From contig CAYPST010000086.1 of NCBI GenBank assembly GCA_964413425.1, positions 1 through 17,539 of the forward strand: DNA of 17,539 nt, written 5' to 3'. Below are positions 1-6,564 of the stretch, one piece after another; the stretch's first letter is position 1, and each line of letters opens with the position of its first letter. Both the position numbers and the translations under genes were made by a program. Under the pieces are notes generated by a model that was given only the letters and a program-made list of their open reading frames with translations, had not been told where the DNA came from and ran no database searches. The DNA comes from DATFLS01 sp964413425. GTDB lineage: Bacteria; Fidelibacterota; JAANXI01.

Positions 1-1
1 G

Positions 2-29
2 AGCGATACGAGCTTCGCGAAGTATCGCT
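2..29. repeat. Inverted repeat at left edge
   Basis: AGCGATAC at 2-9 is the exact reverse complement of GTATCGCT at 22-29, and the interval between contains a second self-complementary core, CTTCGCGAAG, at 13-22 overlapping the right arm. It could be the end of a terminator for a gene to the left of the window or a dispersed palindromic repeat. A short T-containing stretch follows, but there is no clean T-run. Confidence 0.5.
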
Positions 30-140
30 GTACTTAGGAAATTTGGGTATAAATAAATATGGCTATTACATTAACTCAGTACATTACCACACCGTCCGGG
101 AGTGACCGTTCTGTGGGCATTGATCTGATTTCACCTCCGG

Positions 141-345
141 CAGTCATTCCGAGCGACCGACTGGTGTGCAGGAGGGAGTCGAGGAATCTGGCGGCAGGAA
201 CGGGCTGGCCCGACGCACCAGCGGAGCGCGCGGGCATCCACAGGAGACGCGCCGGATCAGGAGCCCCGACCAGATCCCTCCACTCCGGCCCGCCTGGACA
301 GCGGCGGTCCTCCGGTCGGGATGCCTCGACTGGGCGCCGATGGGC
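141..345. repeat. Composite inverted dispersed repeat, non-coding
   Basis: This patch is much richer in GC than its flanks. The left unit (about 143-190) has arms ATTCC (146-150)/GGAAT (183-187) and an inner pair CGACT (158-162)/AGTCG (177-181). The right unit (about 271-325) resembles the left unit in reverse complement: it runs AGATCCCTC, then ACTCC, and ends GGTCGGGATG. The whole is therefore two diverged copies facing each other. Elements starting GTCATTCCGAGCG and ending GAGGAATCT are familiar as dispersed repeats in many bacterial genomes. Open frames crossing the patch on both strands have no recognisable protein content and look like by-products of its high GC. Confidence 0.55.
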
Positions 346-425
346 AGCGCAATCACAAACACTGAGGCAATTTAATAGTCATATAAATAAATAATACAAA
401 GCCGAGATCAGAAAGCGGATATGTC

Positions 426-593
426 GTCCCGACGGGACTTCTATTTTTACTATACGGTTTTGCCAGAAACATGCCGTCCCTAACGGGACTAAATGAGAAA
501 GTGTCTCTGAGCTTTCAGAGGCAGAAGCCCCGTTAGGGGCAAGATATTTCTAGCAAAAGCTATGTCCTGAAATCCCGTCAGCCCCGCAGGGGC
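426..593. repeat. Cluster of four GC palindromes (repeat locus 1)
   Basis: Four short palindromes lie in about 170 bp: GTCCCGACGGGAC (426-438), GTCCCTAACGGGAC (476-489), GCCCCGTTAGGGGC (527-540) and GCCCCGCAGGGGC (581-593). AT-rich linkers of about 35-45 bp separate them. The linker after the first (TTCTATTTTTAC) and that after the last (GAAATAGAAATAACG) are partly complementary, so the outer units look inverted. The same family recurs near 12830-13118 and 16354-16713. Spacing and sequence vary too much for a CRISPR array. Confidence 0.7.
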
Positions 594-633
594 GAAATAG
601 AAATAACGATAAAAATAAACCCGAGGAGTATCC

Positions 634-1101
634 ATGTATTGTATAGAGTGTGGCGCAGAGTTGAAATCACACGCCAAATTCTGTTCAAAGTGCGGCAAGC
701 CTGTCCAATCTTCAAAATCAACGTCGAAGATGCAAACCGGTGATAAATCCGAATCGTCCGGGAAACGGGTGCAGGTACCCATCCCGCTGCTGCTTATCGG
801 TGGAGCGGTGATCGTTTTGCTGGGTGCAGTGCTTTTACTGAACAATCCGCAGAGGGACAGTAGTTCGGGGATGTCACCACAAAATCAGGCACTGCGGGCA
901 AAGATGTTCGCAGTGGCCGAGCAATTCCAGTGTCCCTGCGGTGAGTGCAGCGACAACCTGGCAGCCTGCGATTGCACGGCGCCGAGCGGTGCCCAGGAAG
1001 TGAAGCGCTTCATCACCCAGGGTTTGGCGGACGGGAAAACGGCCGATCAGATGGTCACTGCCGTGCAGCTGAAGTATCAGGTTTCTCCCGAAAGCAACTG
1101 A
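634..1101 (+). CDS. Zinc-ribbon membrane protein with CcmH-like cysteine tail
   Basis: A 155-residue protein. Residues 3-20 form a compact zinc ribbon with Cys3, Cys6, Cys17 and Cys20. A linker and one membrane helix (about 48-70) follow. The tail (about 88-150) contains CPCGEC (100-105) and CDC (112-114), then a helical stretch with the pattern FITQGLADGKTADQM. That stretch resembles the segment after the LRCxxC motif of CcmH/NrfF, the thiol-redox subunits that help attach haem to apocytochrome c. The start is backed by CGAGGAG about 6 bases upstream. Several c-type cytochromes are encoded downstream (2047, 3269), so a role in haem ligation or thiol handling is attractive but inferred. The cysteine spacing is not that of canonical CcmH, so a purely structural metal-binding role remains possible. 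Confidence 0.6.
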   Translation: MYCIECGAELKSHAKFCSKCGKPVQSSKSTSKMQTGDKSESSGKRVQVPIPLLLIGGAVIVLLGAVLLLNNPQRDSSSGMSPQNQALRAKMFAVAEQFQCPCGECSDNLAACDCTAPSGAQEVKRFITQGLADGKTADQMVTAVQLKYQVSPESN

Positions 1102-1270
1102 TCTCCGGGATGCAGCCCTTCGGGCTTGCGGCGGTCCGGGGGTGTTGAGAGACATGAAGTATCGTCATATTTGCGATTTCCCGGAAATTTTCTTACCTAT
1201 GAAAAACATGATGTTGGTAGGGATCTTAATCCCAGTTTGAAATATTAATCGGAAGAGAAGGGAGAACCAA

Positions 1271-1831
1271 ATGAGGCGAGTATTATCAACTCTGATCTCA
1301 GCCGCTGTTCTCTTGTTTGGTACACAGATATTTGCACAGGAATCACGGCCGGGACATTCTCACGAGCAAGCCATGGCACACGGCGGCAAGGTCACCATGA
1401 CCCAGCAGCACCATTTTGAAGTGGTGCCCATGATGTACGGGGTGAGTGTGTTTGCCTATGATTACCGGCAAAATCCCATTGATGCGAGCAGTGCGCAGGG
1501 TTCAGTTACTGTGATGACGAAAGATGGTGATGAGCTGACTGCGGCGCTGAAACCCTATTCCGAAGTTATGTCCATGCTCCGGGAAGGACAGGGCATGATG
1601 GAACAGGGCGAACATATGGAATCCATGCTCTTTGCAAACATGGATTTCTCCAAAATGGATGCAGCGGAAGCCAAGGTTACCGTGAATATCACCGGACTGG
1701 AATCGGAGAAGGAATCCCGGGTCAGTTTTCGGGAAACCATTGCTTTAACGGATCTGCCCCAGGACTTCAGTCGTATGATGGACGCCGGGATGGAAGGACA
1801 GAGCAGTCATCATCACAATGAACATGATTGA
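1271..1831 (+). CDS. Exported Met/His-rich protein, possible metal binder
   Basis: A 186-residue protein beginning with a clear Sec signal peptide: charged start, hydrophobic core at 7-20, likely cleavage after IFA (residue 22). The mature part starts with a His-rich segment (GHSHEQAMAHGG, 28-39), has a beta-like middle (HHFEVVPMMYGVSVFAYD, 47-64), a Met-rich stretch (about 98-130 and 168-174), and ends in SHHHNEHD. Clustered Met and His in a periplasmic protein suggest copper or other soft-metal binding. This is inference; I do not recognise a named family. AAGGGAG lies just upstream of the ATG. The gene stands alone between a 169-bp gap and a strong terminator (1864-1893). It does not show the features expected of the P19 iron protein. 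Confidence 0.65.
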   Translation: MRRVLSTLISAAVLLFGTQIFAQESRPGHSHEQAMAHGGKVTMTQQHHFEVVPMMYGVSVFAYDYRQNPIDASSAQGSVTVMTKDGDELTAALKPYSEVMSMLREGQGMMEQGEHMESMLFANMDFSKMDAAEAKVTVNITGLESEKESRVSFRETIALTDLPQDFSRMMDAGMEGQSSHHHNEHD

Positions 1832-1863
1832 GTAACAACGGTTACGTTTATGGTCGGATACAG

Positions 1864-1893
1864 AGCTGCCCTGAACAACGGGCAGCTTTTTTT
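1864..1893 (+). terminator. Rho-independent terminator after the Met/His-rich gene
   Basis: AGCTGCCC (1864-1871) pairs perfectly with GGGCAGCT (1880-1887) around an 8-base loop and runs into seven T residues (1887-1893). It lies 33 bases after the stop codon and separates this gene from the cytochrome genes downstream. Confidence 0.92.
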
Positions 1894-1993
1894 ATCAGAT
1901 CGCTCGGTATCATCAAAAAGATGAGTATTTAGAGAATAATTTTCTTCAAGTGTTAGCTCACTTACACCGAGATGTTCCCGGGGAATTTTATAC

Positions 1994-2029
1994 TTGAGTA
2001 GTCACGTTTATTACAGTGAGAGTACTCAA
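1994..2029. promoter_or_regulatory. Inverted repeat in leader of P460 gene
   Basis: TTGAGTA (1994-2000) and TACTCAA (2023-2029) are exact inverted copies flanking a 22-base interval. The right arm ends just before the AAAAGGAGAG ribosome binding site of the gene at 2047. It could be an operator or a leader hairpin; nothing in the sequence decides between them. Confidence 0.3.
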
Positions 2030-2046
2030 TAAAAGGAGAGACTACC

Positions 2047-2610
2047 ATGTTACAAAAGACCACGTATATTCTGGTGTTTGTGTTGTTGGCTGCAGGACTT
2101 TATTTTTGTGATAGCAGCCCTACGGAAAGCGAGGAAGAACAGGAGATAATGCCATTCGGCAGGGAAACCGATGTGCAAATGGCCAAAGCAATCTGGGCTT
2201 CAACAGAAGGGTATGAATCCAGCTGGTCGCAGTATCCAGGCAAGGAAGGCTGGCAGCCCGGAAACAGCCCACACGGAGCGTGGTTGAAGTATTATGTCAA
2301 CGAAACGGCCATGAGCGATTTGCAGAACTTGCCGCATGGCTCAGTGATCATTAAGGAAAATTATCCTGATACCATGAGCTCCACAGGCCCCATTACCATT
2401 ATGGCGCGCATTGAAGGCTATGATTCGGAGATCTACGATTGGTTCTGGGCGAAATATCTCCCGGACGGGAGCCTTGATACCAATGAAGACGGGGTCGAAC
2501 TGGCCGGACAGGTGGCGAAGGGAGCCGGAGAGAACGGAGAGCATACGGCCTGCATCGGCTGTCATTCCGGGGCTTCCGGTGGTGATTACACCTTTGTGAA
2601 TGACCAGTGA
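2047..2610 (+). CDS. Cytochrome P460 family monohaem protein
   Basis: A 187-residue exported protein. Residues 1-20 form a hydrophobic signal segment followed by Cys21; the residues before it (LYF) make a weak lipobox, so a lipoprotein is possible but not secure. An acidic linker follows, then the P460 fold: PHGAWLKYYVN (75-85), LPHGSVIIKENY (95-106), TGPITIMARIEGYD (113-126), DWFWAKYLPDG (131-141). The single haem c motif CIGCH (169-173) sits near the C terminus, followed by GGDYTF, as is usual in this family. P460 proteins bind haem c and act in hydroxylamine or NO chemistry in some bacteria; many homologues are uncharacterised. Lys103 lies in the GSVIIKENY block and may correspond to the lysine that cross-links haem in true P460, but I could not align it. 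The gene is 158 bp before the Rieske gene with no terminator between, so cotranscription with the quinol oxidoreductase is likely. Confidence 0.85.
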   Translation: MLQKTTYILVFVLLAAGLYFCDSSPTESEEEQEIMPFGRETDVQMAKAIWASTEGYESSWSQYPGKEGWQPGNSPHGAWLKYYVNETAMSDLQNLPHGSVIIKENYPDTMSSTGPITIMARIEGYDSEIYDWFWAKYLPDGSLDTNEDGVELAGQVAKGAGENGEHTACIGCHSGASGGDYTFVNDQ

Positions 2611-2768
2611 TACTATCGCAAACTTGATACGAGATAGCCTGTCCGGGATATTATTCAATGTCCGGTTTGAATTTCCAGCCTTTTCATCAGGAATTTGCTG
2701 AGGAGATGTTCGTGGCATCAGAGTCGAATACGCTGCGAGAGCGAACCAACGGTTAGCCGAGGTCTACT

Positions 2769-3272
2769 ATGGAAAAAATAATTGATACTCTCAGTGATCA
2801 TTCAGAAGGCCGCCGGAAGATACTGCTCTACCTCTGGATCGGGGCACAGGGGATTCTGGCGGCGCTTATCCTCATTCCGGGCCTGAGGTATCTGCTGCAA
2901 CCGTTGTATGAGAAAGTACAAACCCAGCGAGTGCAGCTGGGTGACTTCCGTGCTGTCCCGGAGAATGAACCGACCCGGGTGGACTATTCTCTGGTGCGGC
3001 GTGCCGGGTATCAGGTGCAGGAAGAACACGAATTTGTCTATCTTCTGCGAAACGGCAGGCAGATCACGGTTTTCTCTCCTGTCTGTACCCACATGGGATG
3101 TAATGTCGCCTGGAACCAGAATGCCGGGGAATTCCAGTGTCCCTGCCACGGAGGGCGATACAACAGGCAGGGTGACGTCATCGCGGGACCGCCCCCGACG
3201 CCGCTGGGCCGGTACCCGTCAGAATTGCAAAACGGAACCGTCTGGATTACCCTGGGAGACCAGCAGACATGA
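2769..3272 (+). CDS. Rieske [2Fe-2S] protein of a cytochrome bc/b6f-type complex
   Basis: A 167-residue protein with an N-terminal membrane anchor (about 18-43) and a Rieske domain. Cluster ligands are Cys106 and His108 in CTHMGC, and Cys124 and His127 in CPCHGG. Cys111 and Cys126 form the usual stabilising disulfide. GPPPTPLGRY (140-149) is the conserved Pro loop. In high-potential Rieske proteins the second motif is CPCHGS, with the Ser donating a hydrogen bond to the cluster; here it is Gly129, while the conserved Tyr (Tyr131) is kept. Loss of that Ser is known to lower cluster potential and fits menaquinol as electron donor. The gene overlaps the cytochrome b gene by four bases (ATGA), indicating translational coupling. 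A modest GAGG precedes the ATG. Confidence 0.95.
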   Translation: MEKIIDTLSDHSEGRRKILLYLWIGAQGILAALILIPGLRYLLQPLYEKVQTQRVQLGDFRAVPENEPTRVDYSLVRRAGYQVQEEHEFVYLLRNGRQITVFSPVCTHMGCNVAWNQNAGEFQCPCHGGRYNRQGDVIAGPPPTPLGRYPSELQNGTVWITLGDQQT

Positions 3273-4951
3273 GTGACGACACCAAAAGCCCCATCTGGAA
3301 AGCGATATCAGATTTTCTTTTCGAACGACAGCCCAAAGGGGTCGGCTGGACGCACATCTTCGGCGCTTCGCTTCTCTGGCTCTTTGTTATTCAGGTGGTG
3401 ACCGGGGCCCTGCTGGCGCTCTACTATTCACCGTCACCGGAGAACGCGCTGGCCAGCATTCAATATATCGAACAACAGGTCGCTTTCGGTGGGTTCCTGC
3501 GCGGAGTCCATCACTGGGCGGCCTCTTTGTTTGTTATTTTTCTGGGACTCCATCTGTTGCGAACCTTCTTCTGGGGAGCCTACAAAAAACCGCGGCACTG
3601 GACCTGGATTGCCGGGGTGCTTCTGCTGACGCTCGTGCTGGGGATGGCCTTCACCGGGTACCTGCTTCCCTGGGATATGAAAGGCTACTTCGCCACCAAA
3701 GTCGGTATTGAAGTAGGCGGGCTGGTACCCGTGCTCGGCAGTGCCATCGAACGAATCCTCCAGGGCGGCACCGAGATGGGGATTAAAACTCTGAACAGGT
3801 TCTACATCTGGCATATTCTCTGGATTCCCCTGGGGATTGCCGCATTGATCGGTGCGCATCTGTACTTCATCCGGACCAGGGGGATTACCCCGCCATGGAA
3901 ACGAACCGATGAGCCCGGAGAGCGGGATAAGCCGTTCTTTCCATATCAGGCCTGGAAAGATTTCACGGGCATGGCTGCAGTCACGCTGATCCTCATCGTC
4001 CTGGCTGTTGTCGCCGGAGCACCCGTCGGAGAACAAGTTGACCCGAACACCACCTCGTTTGTCCCCCGGCCGGATTGGTATTTCTACTCACTGTACCAGC
4101 TGTTGCGCATTTTCGAAGGAAGCGCTGAAGTAATTGGTGGTGTGGTATTGCCGGGGATTCTGGTGCTTGCCATGTTACTACTCCCCTGGTATGACCGGAA
4201 TCCGGAGCGGAAAATTGCGAAACGTCCTGTAGCCAGAGCACTCGGCGTGGTGGTTCCGCTTTCAGTGGTGGCATTAACTATCTGGGGGTGGCGGGCAGGA
4301 TTAAGCCTGGAAAGACAATATGCGCAGGAGACAGCCCGGCCGGACTGGTACACGGTTGCCGAACCGGCGGATGAAGAACTAATGGACGCCGGATTGTATG
4401 ACCTCTACCTGCCTCTGCGGTGCGGGAATTGTCATGATGTGGATGCCGAAGGGACCAACACACCTCCCAGCCTGTACGGTGCCGGGGATCGCTATCAGCG
4501 AGCCTGGATGGAAGAATATATCATCAATCCACATAACCGGCGGTTTGAAGACGAGGGCGTTCGGCCCACTATCCGCATGCCGGATTACCGGCTAACTCCG
4601 ACCGAAGGCCAGAAACTGGCGGCGTTTCTCAGCGGGGAAACCGGGGAGGATTCGCTGCTGCATCCGGATATTGACTGGACGGTCCGTGACACCGCAAAGA
4701 TCACAAAAGGGAAATCACTCTATCAGCAATATCAGTGCGGCAACTGTCATCAGATTGCTGGAGAAGGTGGAGAGATCGGCCCTCCATTAGACGGCGTTGG
4801 TACCCGGCTGAAGCCGGACTGGATGTATACCTTTGTCGGGGACGCCAAACGGATTATTCCCGAAACCCCCATGAAGGATTACGACCTCTGGGAAAGTGAG
4901 CGGGAAGCGCTGACCTATTATCTCCTCTCTCAGCGCGGGGAAGGAGAGTGA
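3269..4951 (+). CDS. Cytochrome b6/subunit IV fused to dihaem cytochrome c
   Basis: A 560-residue quinol oxidoreductase core. Residues about 1-210 match cytochrome b6: haem b ligands His81/His95 in helix B and His182/His197 in helix D, the latter with the 14-residue spacing typical of b6 rather than mitochondrial b, and GYLLPWD (130-136). Residues about 225-345 match subunit IV, with the quinol-oxidation motif PDWY at 268-271, the variant associated with menaquinol users, and further membrane helices. Residues about 360-560 add two cytochrome c domains: CGNCH at 385-389 with likely axial Met437 (RMPDY), and CGNCH at 490-494 with likely axial Met535 (TPMKDY). Cys35 of plant b6, which holds haem ci, has no counterpart in the HIFGASLLW segment. 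With the Rieske protein this would form a two-gene complex with no separate cytochrome c1. It accepts electrons from quinol and passes them to periplasmic carriers. Confidence 0.93.
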   Translation: MSDDTKSPIWKAISDFLFERQPKGVGWTHIFGASLLWLFVIQVVTGALLALYYSPSPENALASIQYIEQQVAFGGFLRGVHHWAASLFVIFLGLHLLRTFFWGAYKKPRHWTWIAGVLLLTLVLGMAFTGYLLPWDMKGYFATKVGIEVGGLVPVLGSAIERILQGGTEMGIKTLNRFYIWHILWIPLGIAALIGAHLYFIRTRGITPPWKRTDEPGERDKPFFPYQAWKDFTGMAAVTLILIVLAVVAGAPVGEQVDPNTTSFVPRPDWYFYSLYQLLRIFEGSAEVIGGVVLPGILVLAMLLLPWYDRNPERKIAKRPVARALGVVVPLSVVALTIWGWRAGLSLERQYAQETARPDWYTVAEPADEELMDAGLYDLYLPLRCGNCHDVDAEGTNTPPSLYGAGDRYQRAWMEEYIINPHNRRFEDEGVRPTIRMPDYRLTPTEGQKLAAFLSGETGEDSLLHPDIDWTVRDTAKITKGKSLYQQYQCGNCHQIAGEGGEIGPPLDGVGTRLKPDWMYTFVGDAKRIIPETPMKDYDLWESEREALTYYLLSQRGEGE

Positions 4952-4975
4952 ATCCTGTGCCGGGTAGTATCCTCC

Positions 4976-5833
4976 ATGACTAGTTCCCATCACAGTGAAT
5001 CAGTCGCCGCCTATTATGACCGGAACACTAATTGGTTCCTTCGTTTCGGTGAGCGCGCCGAGATCGGCAGCCTCCATCGAGCGGTGTGGGGGCCTGGGGT
5101 GCAGTCACGACAGGAGGCTCTCGTTTATGTAGACAATTTAATAAGCGAGGTCCTGGCAAACCGGGTAAGATCAGAAGATGTTCCTCTGTCCCATCTGGTT
5201 GATCTGGGCTGCGGAGTCGGTGCAACTGCGGTGCGACTGGCGAGACAGTGGAAGGTTCGGGTCACCGGGCTGACCATCAGTAAAACCCAGGTGGATCATG
5301 CACGAAAACGGGCACGAGAGAACGGCGTTTCCCAATTTTGCTCGTTTCGCCGGCAGGATATGGCTAATTCCAGAGATATTGCACACGCAGATGTGGCGTA
5401 TGCTATCGAAGCGGTCTCCCATCTCGATAATCCGTCTCGATTGTTCCCGGCCCTGAACCACTATTTAGAGCCGGGAGGTCTGGTGATTGTCTGCGATGAT
5501 TTTGAAACGCATGTACGAGCGAGACATCGAGATGAGGAACGACAGAACTGGCTCCGGCGGTTCCGGAACGGATGGCGTCTGAAAGGATTGCTTCCACTCG
5601 GGGAATTTATAGATATCGCGAATGAGAATGAATTCTCACTCGTGGAGAACAGAAACTTAACTCCTTTCCTCAGATTATATGACGAAATCCCTTTATACCT
5701 CCTTCATCTGCTCCATTTGATCCCATTTCGGTCAAACGTGGTCGATAGCATCAGAGGAGGCGCCGCAGGGCAGCGCTGCCTGAAAGAAGGATGGGTGGAG
5801 TATCGGTTCCTGGTGTTCAGAAGGGAGCAGTAA
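4976..5833 (+). CDS. Class I SAM-dependent methyltransferase
   Basis: A 285-residue Rossmann-fold methyltransferase. Motif I is VDLGCGVG (75-82). The next strand ends VTGLTISKTQVDHARKRA (96-113), where substrate class is often set in ubiE/tocopherol-type enzymes. RRQDM (125-129) and the AYAIEAVSHLDNP region (141-153) are the acidic and post-motif segments, and EPGGLVIVCDD (165-175) is the late strand. The N terminus (YYDRNTNWFLRFG) resembles small-molecule methyltransferases. No signal peptide is present, so the enzyme is cytoplasmic. It starts 24 bp after the cytochrome b-c stop and is followed by a hairpin terminator, so it probably ends that operon, but the ATG lacks a convincing ribosome binding site. 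The substrate is unknown; quinone or haem-pathway methylation would fit the context but is not shown by the sequence. Confidence 0.8.
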   Translation: MTSSHHSESVAAYYDRNTNWFLRFGERAEIGSLHRAVWGPGVQSRQEALVYVDNLISEVLANRVRSEDVPLSHLVDLGCGVGATAVRLARQWKVRVTGLTISKTQVDHARKRARENGVSQFCSFRRQDMANSRDIAHADVAYAIEAVSHLDNPSRLFPALNHYLEPGGLVIVCDDFETHVRARHRDEERQNWLRRFRNGWRLKGLLPLGEFIDIANENEFSLVENRNLTPFLRLYDEIPLYLLHLLHLIPFRSNVVDSIRGGAAGQRCLKEGWVEYRFLVFRREQ

Positions 5834-5840
5834 ACAGATA

Positions 5841-5873
5841 AAAGCGGCGTGACTTGAAAGTCGCGCCGCCTTT
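5841..5873. terminator. Hairpin terminator after the methyltransferase gene
   Basis: AAAGCGGCG (5841-5849) pairs with CGCCGC plus TTT (5864-5873), and GACTT (5851-5855) pairs with AAGTC (5858-5862), giving a long stem with small internal bulges. The A-run on one side and T-run on the other allow termination in both directions. This suits its place between a plus-strand operon and a minus-strand pseudogene. Confidence 0.75.
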
Positions 5874-5899
5874 ATCAGTGCTTCCGGTGTATATTCGTT

Positions 5900-6272
5900 T
5901 TAATGAATCTGTCCCCGAATCTCACCGCCCGGATGCTCCGTGGTATGGACGTTTACGTACGCCTCGCCGTCCATCAGAAGGTCTCTTAAATCGGACAAGG
6001 TTCCTCCGGCAAGAGGGCCAACCAGGTCACCAGCGGTGATGACGCCTTCCGCCAGGACACCATCAGATCGACCCGGAATAAGGACAGGCGGGGGAGCATC
6101 GGGATACAACCGGACCGTTGTCATCGGAAGGTGCTTTATGAATATGGGACATCAGAACATCCTCGATATTTGCGACAATCAATTTGTAGTGCAATTCCGT
6201 GCCATCCCTGGAAAATTGAAAGATGGCCTGTCCGGTTGCATTGGAAGTGGTATAAATTTGAGTGAACAGCAT
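5900..6272 (-). pseudogene. CHRD-domain protein, frameshifted and truncated
   Basis: Two overlapping minus-strand frames together give one CHRD (chordin-like) domain. The upstream frame (6272 down to about 6120) reads TGQAIFQFSRDGTELHYKL, then NIEDVLMSHIHKAP and NGPVV. The downstream frame (from about 6124 to 5900) continues RLYPDAPPPVL, then GVITAGDLVGPLAGGTL and AYVNVHTTEHPGGEIRGQI. The junction falls within GACAACGGTCCGGTTGTATCCC around 6105-6124 and needs a +1/-2 shift. The N terminus is also incomplete: no signal peptide, no ribosome binding site, and the usual opening block with NEVPPV is missing. CHRD proteins are normally exported and of poorly known function. A sequencing error could explain the frameshift but not the lost start. 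Confidence 0.75.
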
Positions 6273-6564
6273 ATGCTAATATGGTGAAAAGTGAATTTTA
6301 CTTTAGGGAACGTGTGATCTGTTCATCCCTGGGATGAACACGATGGGACACTGCTGCTGGTGATTCAATCGTCCGATTGGGCTTGTTCTGGTTCTGTAAT
6401 TATAGCATGGTGAAGATGGCGCTTTGACACAAGACCGGAGCTCGACAGAAATCAAAGAACCGAAAAAATGAGCAGGAATTCATTGCAGGAGAAGGGGATG
6501 CACTCCGGTTAAAATTTTCGTATAATAATCCCGTTATCATATAAACGAATACTCCGGAAGCAAA
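6273..6564. other. Intergenic region with a perfect palindrome
   Basis: This spacer lies between the degraded CHRD gene and the DUF4105 gene. Its one clear structure is the palindrome at 6320-6340. No gene or strong promoter match is seen, although TATAATAATC-like AT-rich sequence near 6520-6545 lies close before the DUF4105 start. Confidence 0.4.
6320..6340. repeat. Perfect 10-bp inverted repeat with one-base spacer
   Basis: TGTTCATCCC (6320-6329) and GGGATGAACA (6331-6340) are exact reverse complements separated by a single T. The near-zero spacer fits a dimeric-regulator operator or cruciform site better than an RNA hairpin, since there is no loop. No related copy was seen elsewhere in the window. 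Confidence 0.5.

Larger units (their letters stand above)
1..633. other. Non-coding repeat-rich region
   Basis: No convincing gene is seen in this stretch. It holds an edge inverted repeat (2-29), the composite inverted element (141-345) and a run of four short GC palindromes (426-593) leading up to the ribosome binding site of the zinc-ribbon gene. The frame that opens at 59 loses any protein-like character once it enters the repeat. Confidence 0.6.

Noticed and set aside
59..394. Open frame on plus strand, and 144-362 on minus, as possible genes
   Set aside because: They run through the GC-rich inverted repeat, show Arg/Gly/Pro-rich low-complexity translation, lack ribosome binding sites and match no family.
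420..600. Possible CRISPR array from regularly spaced palindromes
   Set aside because: Units are only 13-14 bp, differ from one another, have uneven linkers and no cas genes nearby.
1271..1831. P19/FetP periplasmic iron protein for the FTR1 operon
   Set aside because: The sequence lacks the P19 beta-domain pattern, and the gene is 10 kb away on the other strand with its own terminator.
2706..2756. Sixteen-codon mini-gene before the Rieske gene
   Set aside because: GAGGAG directly abuts the ATG, leaving no spacing for ribosome binding, and no leader-peptide pattern is visible.
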